NCBI GenBank assembly: GCA_002343825.1
Contig: DDSL01000057.1
Span: 1-9,678, forward strand
Direction of reading: 5' to 3'
DNA from: Chthonomonas sp. UBA2391
GTDB taxonomy: Bacteria; Armatimonadota; Fimbriimonadia; Fimbriimonadales; Fimbriimonadaceae
DNA length: 9,678 nucleotides
Part shown: one piece after another, positions 1-4,660 of the stretch
Layout of the letters: every line of letters starts with the position of its first letter
Position numbering within the stretch: the stretch's first letter is position 1
The notes under the pieces: model-generated
Told to the model about the DNA's origin: nothing
What the model saw: the letters and a program-made list of their open reading frames with translations, nothing else
Databases searched by the model: none
Made by a program: the position numbers and the translations under genes

Positions 1-281
1 TCGACGTGCCCAGGCGTGTCGATGATGTTGATCTTATGCTCGGGCTTGTCATTGTTGCTGCCCCGCCAGAAGCAGGAAGTCGCGGCCGAGGTGATCGTGA
101 TGCCTCGCTCTTGCTCTTGCTCCATCCAGTCCATCGTGGCCGCACCTTCGTGAACTTCACCGATCTTGTGCGATTTTCCGGTGTAGTAGAGGATGCGTTC
201 GGTCGTGGTGGTTTTGCCAGCGTCAATGTGAGCGGCAATTCCGATATTCCGGACGAGGTTCAGAGGGTGTGATCGTGGCAT
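1..281 (-). CDS. fusA: Elongation factor G, N-terminal part (cut by window edge)
   Basis: Ribosomal translocase GTPase of the cytoplasm; only the first 93 codons are inside the window. The visible part is the start of the G domain: the P-loop AHIDAGKTTTT (about residues 17-27), the switch I segment QERGITI (about 57-63) and the G3 motif DTPGH (about 88-92). The ATG at 281 is fixed by an in-frame TAA 30 nt upstream and by the usual EF-G N-terminus (…NLVRNIGIAAHIDAGK). No clear Shine-Dalgarno precedes it (the bases before ATG are gccgtcct), so it may rely on coupling to rpsG, whose stop is 38 nt upstream. It is the third gene of the str operon in the order rpsL-rpsG-fusA. A tuf gene, if present, would lie beyond the window. 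No deviation from the family is visible. Confidence 0.97.
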   Translation of the reverse strand, partial: MPRSHPLNLVRNIGIAAHIDAGKTTTTERILYYTGKSHKIGEVHEGAATMDWMEQEQERGITITSAATSCFWRGSNNDKPEHKINIIDTPGHV

Positions 282-319
282 AGGACGGCTTATTTTGGGT
301 TCGGAATGTTAAGGACTGA

Positions 320-790
320 TTAGAAGCGGTAGTGGGCAAACGCCTTGTTGGCATCGGCCATGCGGTGCGTGTCTTCCTTTTTCTTAACGGAAGACCCGGT
401 GCCGTTGTAGGCATCGAAGAGCTCATTGCTCAGCTTTTCGACCATGCTCTTTCCGGACCGCTTGCGAGAATTCTCCACCATCCAGCGGAAGGCGAGGGTT
501 CGCTTGCGCCCAGGTCGAACTTCCATCGGCACCTGGTAGTTCTGACCACCGACTCGGCGGGGGCGAACTTCCATGGTGGGCATCACGTTGGCCAGAGCCT
601 TTTCAAAGAGCTCCAGCTCGCCAACGTTCGCCTTCTCAGCCGCATTCTTCAGGGCCGAATAGACGATATGCTCGGCGACGGCTTTCTTGCCATCGAGCAT
701 GATGCGGTTGATGAAGCGCTGAATCAGTTCGCTCCCGTAAACGGGATCGGGAGCGATATGACGGGGTTCGATTCGACCTTTTCGGGGCAT
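320..790 (-). CDS. rpsG: 30S ribosomal protein S7
   Basis: Primary binding protein of the 3' major domain of 16S rRNA, organising the head of the small subunit and contacting the E-site tRNA. The 156-aa length is the normal bacterial length. Family signatures seen: N-terminal MPRKGRIEPR, the GQNYQVPMEVRPGRK region (about residues 82-96), AFRWMVENSRKR (about 100-111) and the C-terminal HRMADANKAFAHYRF. The ATG at 790 has GGAAG about 11 nt upstream. The rpsL stop is only 16 nt upstream, so the two genes are co-transcribed. In E. coli S7 represses translation by binding a roughly 100-nt rpsL-rpsG spacer; the 16-nt spacer here leaves no room for such a site, so regulation probably acts elsewhere, perhaps at the rpsL leader. 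Confidence 0.98.
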   Translation of the reverse strand: MPRKGRIEPRHIAPDPVYGSELIQRFINRIMLDGKKAVAEHIVYSALKNAAEKANVGELELFEKALANVMPTMEVRPRRVGGQNYQVPMEVRPGRKRTLAFRWMVENSRKRSGKSMVEKLSNELFDAYNGTGSSVKKKEDTHRMADANKAFAHYRF

Positions 791-806
791 GGTTCTTTAA
801 TCTTCC

Positions 807-1196
807 TTACTTCTTGCCTGCATCCGGCTTGGGTCGCTTGGCGCCGTACTTACTGCGGCCCTGCTTGCGGTTGTTGGTACCGGAGGTCTGTTGGGCACCT
901 CGAACGATGTGATAGCGCACACCGGGAAGGTCCTTGACCCGGCCTCCGCGAACGAGCACAACCGAGTGCTCTTGGAGGTTATGGCCGATGCCGGGGATGT
1001 AAGCGGTGACTTCAACGCCGTGAGTCAGGCGCACCCGCGCAACCTTTCGGAGAGCCGAGTTCGGCTTCTTCGGGGTTTGGGTTCGCACGATCGTGCAGAC
1101 GCCACGCTTAAAGGGATTCCCCTTCAGCGCCGGCGACTTCGATTTGTCTTTGGGCGACTGGCGCCCCTTTCGGACGAGTTGGTTGACTGTCGGCAT
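807..1196 (-). CDS. rpsL: 30S ribosomal protein S12
   Basis: Decoding-centre protein of the small subunit. The 129 residues include all hallmarks: MPTVNQLVRKGR at the start, TPKKPNSALRK (residues 41-51) and VRGGRVKDLPGVRYH (82-96). Lys43 and Lys88, the positions where substitutions commonly give streptomycin resistance, are wild type, and Asp89 is the residue that is beta-methylthiolated in many bacteria. The frame stays open for more than 200 codons upstream, but the conserved N-terminus fixes the start at the ATG at 1196. The Shine-Dalgarno is weak (AAAGAACGAG, about 6 nt away). It is the first gene of the str operon and is preceded by a promoter at 1359-1388 and a leader containing a terminator-like hairpin at 1235-1266. 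Confidence 0.98.
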   Translation of the reverse strand: MPTVNQLVRKGRQSPKDKSKSPALKGNPFKRGVCTIVRTQTPKKPNSALRKVARVRLTHGVEVTAYIPGIGHNLQEHSVVLVRGGRVKDLPGVRYHIVRGAQQTSGTNNRKQGRSKYGAKRPKPDAGKK

Positions 1197-1234
1197 TGAT
1201 ATCTCGTTCTTTGGAATTCCGTCGGAACAGGCAT

Positions 1235-1266
1235 AAAAAAACCTGCATCCACGCGCAGGATCAGGT
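1235..1266 (-). terminator. Intrinsic terminator inside the rpsL leader (candidate attenuator)
   Basis: Read on the minus strand, ACCTG-ATCC pairs with GGAT-(bulged G)-CAGGT around the 7-nt loop TGCGCGT, and is followed at once by TTTTTTT. That is a full rho-independent terminator. It lies 38 nt before the rpsL start codon, on the rpsL strand. No minus-strand gene ends nearby that it could serve: the region upstream holds the divergent serine hydrolase. The only strong promoter facing rpsL is upstream of it, so transcripts must cross it to reach rpsL. The structure is seen directly; the attenuator role is inferred. Confidence 0.75.
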
Positions 1267-1333
1267 CTTCTACCCGGTTGGCTCAGTTGGTCAGCATTTC
1301 CACCCGCTCGCGCCTGGTCTCCTACGTGAATTC

Positions 1334-1351
1334 GCCCTGATTCCTCAGAGC
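1334..1351 (-). promoter_or_regulatory. 5' leader hairpin of the rpsL transcript (candidate anti-terminator partner)
   Basis: On the minus strand the first bases of the predicted transcript fold as GCTCTGA-GGAA-TCAGGGC, a 7-bp stem (one U-G pair) capped by a GNRA-type GGAA tetraloop. The segment AGGAATCAGG (loop plus 3' half) is also complementary, with one bulged A, to CCTGATCCT in the 5' arm of the terminator at 1235-1266, giving 9 bp. The two pairings are mutually exclusive, which is the layout expected of an attenuator switch. The effector (ribosomal protein or RNA polymerase pausing) is unknown. Confidence 0.5.
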
Positions 1352-1358
1352 AAGTGCA

Positions 1359-1388
1359 ATTATGCGCCTTTGCAACCCTGCGTGTCAA
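1359..1388 (-). promoter_or_regulatory. Sigma70-type promoter for the str operon (rpsL-rpsG-fusA)
   Basis: Minus-strand TTGACA (1388-1383), an 18-nt spacer, then CATAAT (1364-1359): a perfect -35 and five of six bases of the -10. Transcription would begin near 1351-1355, giving a leader of about 155-160 nt before the rpsL start codon. A strong promoter fits a ribosomal protein operon. Confidence 0.75.
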
Positions 1389-1403
1389 GATCCCCACTGA
1401 ACG

Positions 1404-2399
1404 ATGAGTGACTTGATTCGCTGGATGGAAGAGTGCATCGCCCAAAAGGCTTTTCCGGGGTGCGCGGCCGCCTTCGGCACCTCCGAGGGTTTTGAGGTTG
1501 TGACCGCGGGTCGGCTGACCTATGACGCGGACTCCGCACCGGTCTCTCCCGAGACCATCTACGATCTGGCCAGCCTGACCAAAGTCGTCGCGACCACGCC
1601 CCTGGTCCACGATCTGGGGATTCCACTGGATGCTCGGGTTTGCGACTACTGGCACGCGTTCCAGCTCCCGGCCACGATCCGGCAGCTGCTCACCCACAGC
1701 TCGGGACTGGTGAGCCATCGGCAATACGATGAGCTTGCCCAGAATCCCGAGCATTTCTGGTCCTTGATCGCCGGTGAGGGGTCCGAGTATCCGGCCGATA
1801 CCCAGAGCGTGTACTCCTGCGTCGGGTTCTTGACCTTGTTCCAAGTGATCCAGCGAACCAGTGGGCGAGGCTTTGCGGAACTCTTCTCCGAGCGGGTCGC
1901 CGAGCCGTTAGGGATGCGCTCGACGTTCCACATCCCCGTTCCCGCTGGGTGTCGAGACCGGGCTCGGTCGTGGCCCGGGGAGAGCCAGATCGCCCCGACC
2001 GAGGTCGAGGGCGTCGTCCACGATGAGAACTCCCGATATGCGGGTGGAGTCTCGGGGAACGCGGGACTCTTCGGGACGGCTCCCGACCTCGCCCGGTTCT
2101 GTCAGGCAATGCTGAGGGGCCGGATTTCCGAGGACTGGCTCCGTCCGTGGGCTCCCTGGACAACAAGGGGTCTAGGATGGGATACCAAGAGCCCCAGCGG
2201 CAGCAGCGCGGGGATTCGCTTTGGCCCCAAAAGCTACGGCCACACAGGCTACACCGGGACTTCGATCTGGATCGATCCCGAGGCGGGAAGGTTTGGCGTG
2301 TTGCTCACCAATCGCGTCTATCCGACAAGGGAGAACCAAGCCCAACTCTGGTTCCGGCCGGAGTTTTACGATCAGATTTATAGCCTGCTCAGGGGCTAG
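1404..2399 (+). CDS. Beta-lactamase-fold serine hydrolase (PF00144-type, cytoplasmic)
   Basis: A 331-aa member of the class C beta-lactamase/penicillin-binding-protein-like esterase superfamily. The catalytic S57-L-T-K60 (SxxK) is present, as are the second motif Y137-S138-C139 and the third motif H280-T281-G282. The C-terminal stretch HTGYTGTSIWIDPEAG…LLTNRVYPTRENQ, and VVHDENSRYAGGVSGNAGLF before it, resemble the serine hydrolases often encoded beside NagZ-type beta-N-acetylhexosaminidases; this subfamily link is from memory of the family. There is no signal peptide: the protein starts directly with the domain. The usual Asn (or Asp) of the Y-x-N motif is Cys here. The start at 1404 has no good Shine-Dalgarno, and a plus-strand promoter is only weakly suggested (TGCAATTAT at 1355-1363, overlapping the rpsL -10). 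It is the only plus-strand gene and is transcribed divergently from rpsL. The substrate is unknown: peptidase, esterase or muropeptide enzyme are all possible, and a true antibiotic beta-lactamase is unlikely. Confidence 0.9.
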   Translation: MSDLIRWMEECIAQKAFPGCAAAFGTSEGFEVVTAGRLTYDADSAPVSPETIYDLASLTKVVATTPLVHDLGIPLDARVCDYWHAFQLPATIRQLLTHSSGLVSHRQYDELAQNPEHFWSLIAGEGSEYPADTQSVYSCVGFLTLFQVIQRTSGRGFAELFSERVAEPLGMRSTFHIPVPAGCRDRARSWPGESQIAPTEVEGVVHDENSRYAGGVSGNAGLFGTAPDLARFCQAMLRGRISEDWLRPWAPWTTRGLGWDTKSPSGSSAGIRFGPKSYGHTGYTGTSIWIDPEAGRFGVLLTNRVYPTRENQAQLWFRPEFYDQIYSLLRG

Positions 2400-2400
2400 G

Positions 2401-2494
2401 GTTCCTCGCCGCCCGACCCGGAGGCCAATCCCGACCCAGGGGCCCCGCGGGCTCCGCCCGCGCCCTGGGTCCCGCCCCTGGTCGGCGACGGAAC
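2401..2494. repeat. Dispersed palindromic repeat, copy 1 (about 94 bp)
   Basis: A GC-rich nested palindrome starting one base after the serine hydrolase stop codon. Outer arms: GTTCC (2401-2405) with GGAAC (2490-2494), and CGCCG/GACC (2407-2418) with GGTCGGCG (2480-2487). Core: GACCCAGGG (2433-2441) with CCCTGGGTC (2463-2471), and inside that CGCGGGC-TCC-GCCCGCG (2446-2462). In the opposite orientation it matches the element at 7917-8011, including the shared blocks GAGGCCAATCC and ACCCAGGGGCCCCG. It lies between two converging genes and is the only candidate terminator for either, although it has no T-tract. Confidence 0.8.
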
Positions 2495-2534
2495 CCCAGC
2501 GCGTCATCAAGACATAGTAAGCCCTTAGAGGAAC

Positions 2535-3305
2535 TTACTTCCGGCGTCGGCGCAACAAGGCTGCGACCCCCAATCCAAGGGCTGCCATCGTTCCTGGTTC
2601 TGGCACCGCCTCAAAGCGGTTGTAGAAGTTATAGACCGTGCCCTGTGGCCCACCGCCCGGGCGGAAACCGGGGTTCGCCGCGCCATTGATGCTCGGATCG
2701 AAGGGCATCGTCTCGTTGCTCAGGAAGTTCGTGTCGCTCACATAAGCGGCAAACCAATCAAAGCCAAAATTGCCCGAAAGCCCAAGCGAGGCCAAGCTCA
2801 TGCTCAGTTCCTTGGGACCGGCCGAATTGGCGAACGATAGAAAGTTGAGCGCCCCCCCAGTGAGTTCAAAAGCCACCGCCCCGCCGTTCCAAAAGGCCAC
2901 GGCGTAGTCGGCGAAGAATCCACTTGGAAAGAGTTCGTCCCGATCTCGGGCGAGGTTGGTGATCACGTTGCGACCCGGATCGCCCGTGTCGTTCATCGAG
3001 GCGTCGTCAAATCCTCCGAACTTCGTGTCGAGATAGACCACCACGTAGTCGTTGAAGGTTCCACCCGGCACAAATCCCATGTGGAGACTGGAGGCGTCAG
3101 CGTCGATCAGGATTTCGCCGCGGCCCAGCGTTCCGCCAAACCCGATTCCGCCACCGTTGTTGTACCGAGCGCCGTACTCGCTGCTGCCGATCGTCCCGTC
3201 TACCGTTACGGTGGGCAAGAGATTGGAGTCGGTCTGGGTCTGAACCAGTTGAGCCGGCGCGAGGGCCACCACGCCGAGGGCAATGAGAGAAAGGAGAGAT
3301 TTCAT
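2535..3305 (-). CDS. PEP-CTERM sorting domain protein, exported
   Basis: A 256-aa surface or exopolysaccharide-associated protein. It has a Sec signal peptide (MKSLLSLIALGVVALAPA, likely cut near residue 18-19). A beta-rich body of about 210 residues, rich in Gly, Asn, Asp and Phe, matches no enzyme family I recognise. The C-terminal sorting signal has VPEP at residues 234-237, then a short hydrophobic helix (GTMAALGLGVAALL) and the terminal RRRRK. In this family the signal is recognised by exosortase, which is not encoded in the window. The body (VDGTIGSSEYGARYNN, DADASSLHMGFV, VVVYLDTKFGGF) recalls the beta-sandwich domains of extracellular proteins that display a signature DG-x-ExY repeat, but this is only a resemblance. 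AGGT about 6 nt before the ATG serves as ribosome binding site. It stands alone, behind the terminator at 3373-3410, so it needs its own promoter in 3306-3372, which I cannot identify clearly. Confidence 0.9.
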   Translation of the reverse strand: MKSLLSLIALGVVALAPAQLVQTQTDSNLLPTVTVDGTIGSSEYGARYNNGGGIGFGGTLGRGEILIDADASSLHMGFVPGGTFNDYVVVYLDTKFGGFDDASMNDTGDPGRNVITNLARDRDELFPSGFFADYAVAFWNGGAVAFELTGGALNFLSFANSAGPKELSMSLASLGLSGNFGFDWFAAYVSDTNFLSNETMPFDPSINGAANPGFRPGGGPQGTVYNFYNRFEAVPEPGTMAALGLGVAALLRRRRK

Positions 3306-3372
3306 ATGAGACCTACCTGTCTATCTTGCGGGGGAGCATCGATTTGTGACGCTACGACCTATCCAGCTGCCA

Positions 3373-3410
3373 ATAAAGAACTCCCCTCTCAGGAACCTGA
3401 GAAGGGAGTT
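3373..3410 (-). terminator. Intrinsic terminator of the prepilin/small membrane protein operon
   Basis: AACTCCC-c-TCTCAGG (from 3379) pairs with the mirrored arm ending at 3410: about 15 bp with one mismatch and a very small AA-centred loop. Read on the minus strand the hairpin is followed by CTTTATTG. It begins 24 nt after the stop codon of the small membrane protein gene. The rest of the 129-nt spacer (3306-3434) shows only the PEP-CTERM ribosome binding site. Confidence 0.8.
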
Positions 3411-3434
3411 GGGGAGACTTAGTCGTCCTGAGGA

Positions 3435-3674
3435 CTATTTGCCCTGCGAACGTTGCTCCAGTTCTGGATTGCTCGGCGCAGCTCCTCCGGGTTGTGTCGA
3501 ACCATCGGAGTACCGATTCATCGAGTCCTCAACCCACTTCGCACTTGCCTCTTCGTTCTTTGGATCGACGACGACGTCACCCGCCGAGAGACCCCGGAAG
3601 ATCACGAATCCGAGCAAGACGACCGCAAGAGCAATCACCCCGAAGAGTACGGGCTTGGGGATCTCCTGTTTCAC
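3435..3674 (-). CDS. Small single-helix membrane protein, unknown function
   Basis: 79 residues beginning with GTG (3674-3672). A short Lys/Pro N-terminus is followed by one hydrophobic helix (about residues 8-27, PVLFGVIALAVVLLGFVIF). A roughly 50-residue polar tail follows, with an acidic, predicted helical stretch (DPKNEEASAKWVEDSMNRY) and a disordered Gly/Pro/Gln end. It probably inserts with the tail on one side of the membrane; orientation is not determined. I do not recognise a family. The gene begins 3 nt after the prepilin stop codon, with its Shine-Dalgarno GGGAG inside the last prepilin codons, so translation is almost certainly coupled. The shared operon suggests a partner or membrane anchor for the pilin-like protein; that is inference. 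Confidence 0.8.
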   Translation of the reverse strand: MKQEIPKPVLFGVIALAVVLLGFVIFRGLSAGDVVVDPKNEEASAKWVEDSMNRYSDGSTQPGGAAPSNPELEQRSQGK

Positions 3675-3677
3675 GCC

Positions 3678-4577
3678 TTATTCTCCCGGAACCTTACAGT
3701 CTCTGTCGCCCGTTGCGGCAATATTTGCGTCAAGGCACGATTGCCCAGAAGTCCAGTCGAGATTCTGTTCGCCGTTGGCATCCCAAGCACCAGCGCGTCG
3801 CTCATATCCGGGGAAGAGAGTTCCAGTGCAGTTCGTGTCGCTCGAGGCTGGTCCAACTCGCTTGAAGGAGACGTGGCCATCCACGAAGGCCCAAACCGAG
3901 CCACCGCCAAAGGCGTCTTCAACGTTTCCATACTGAGCGGTGCCGTTGTTGGTCAACCGTCGACAGGTCTTGGGTTGAGGGTTGGTTCGAGTGTTCTCGA
4001 TCCACGAAGCCAGTGCCCAAGAAGCATCGGTGAAGCCCGTCGTAGCGGTTGTCATTCGGCGCTCGCCAAGCAGAACGGTGTCAGCTGGCTGCGGGAACCA
4101 GGTGGTCGAAGTGCTAACGTTGTAACTGCCCTTGAGCCAGAAACTCGGAACCCGGCCGCGCGTATTAACTTGGACGCCCTTCAACGCATTGCCGGCGACC
4201 GCGTAGCTGCGGCGGATTTGACCAAACTTGGTCGATTGGTACTTCTGTCGCGGGTCCATCGGACTCATGATCAGGTTGTAGTTCTTGGTGTACGGCTGGA
4301 TGATGAGGTCCCAGCTCATTCCGTCGCTGATGTCGGGACCGTTGTTGGCCGGGCCAAAACCGATCCGAGCACGAGGCGGCATGATGTCGTCGCTATCGTT
4401 GGTGTACATCAAGATCGCAAGGGCTTGTTGCTTGATGTCGCTGGTGGCTTGAGCCTTCTTAGCGGCGGTTTTCGCTTGCGCGAAGACAGGGAAGAGGATC
4501 GCCGCAAGGATTGCGATGATCGCGATAACGACGAGGAGTTCGATCAGGGTGAAGCCCTGTCTTCGTTGACGTTTCAT
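3678..4577 (-). CDS. Type IV prepilin-like / type II secretion pseudopilin-like protein (DGHV motif)
   Basis: 299 residues. The class III leader MKRQRRQG is followed by FTLIELLVVIAIIAILAAIL: prepilin peptidase should cut after Gly8, Glu13 is the conserved +5 glutamate, and residues 9-31 form the hydrophobic assembly helix. Next comes the AQAK…ATSDIKQQALAILMYTNDSDD helix and a globular beta-rich domain with VWAFVDGHVSFKRV (about 228-241). That is the DGHV signature of the large pilin-like families (DUF1559-like) expanded in Planctomycetota and Armatimonadota. A tail of about 55 residues after DGHV contains three of the four cysteines of the protein (C250, C281, C294; the other is C205) and an Asp-rich loop, DANGEQNLD. 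The start at 4577, not an in-frame ATG nine codons upstream, is chosen because CGAGG lies 7-11 nt before it and the leader then has normal length. A promoter lies at 4631-4660 and the small membrane protein follows. Confidence 0.9.
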   Translation of the reverse strand: MKRQRRQGFTLIELLVVIAIIAILAAILFPVFAQAKTAAKKAQATSDIKQQALAILMYTNDSDDIMPPRARIGFGPANNGPDISDGMSWDLIIQPYTKNYNLIMSPMDPRQKYQSTKFGQIRRSYAVAGNALKGVQVNTRGRVPSFWLKGSYNVSTSTTWFPQPADTVLLGERRMTTATTGFTDASWALASWIENTRTNPQPKTCRRLTNNGTAQYGNVEDAFGGGSVWAFVDGHVSFKRVGPASSDTNCTGTLFPGYERRAGAWDANGEQNLDWTSGQSCLDANIAATGDRDCKVPGE

Positions 4578-4630
4578 ATTTGAGCCTCGATGAATGTATT
4601 GCATCTTTGCACGATTGCTTCTTACTTTAG

Positions 4631-4660
4631 ATTATAGGATAAAAACGTTCATTTAGCCAA
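4631..4660 (-). promoter_or_regulatory. Sigma70-type promoter of the prepilin operon
   Basis: On the minus strand TTGGCT (4660-4655), 18 nt, then a perfect TATAAT (4636-4631), with an AT-rich spacer containing TTTTTAT. The -35 is formed by the last sense codons of the amylase gene (TTG GCT AAA TGA). Predicted transcription starts near 4624, leaving a leader of about 47 nt. No terminator separates the amylase gene, so read-through into the prepilin operon is possible. Confidence 0.65.

Noticed and set aside
332..937. 201-codon open frame on the plus strand across rpsG and rpsL
   Set aside because: It lies antisense to two ribosomal protein genes and spans their junction; no independent coding signal.
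1277..1302. tRNA-like D-arm segment (GGCTCAGTTGGTCAGC) on the plus strand of the rpsL leader
   Set aside because: No matching second half of the D stem, no anticodon arm and no GTTCGA-type T arm follow at the right distances. It overlaps the rpsL leader on the other strand and is probably chance.
1197..1844. Long upstream extension of the S12 reading frame (over 200 codons)
   Set aside because: The open frame reflects high GC and the antisense of the serine hydrolase gene. S12 is conserved from MPTVNQLVRKGR, so the start is at 1196.
3453..4583. 376-codon open frame on the plus strand opposite the prepilin gene
   Set aside because: It is the antisense shadow of a gene with clear prepilin features. 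Its translation has no recognisable domain and no ribosome binding site.
4578..4604. Upstream ATG giving the prepilin nine more residues
   Set aside because: It would lie about 20 nt from the predicted transcription start without a ribosome binding site, while the ATG at 4577 has CGAGG at proper spacing and gives a normal 8-residue leader.
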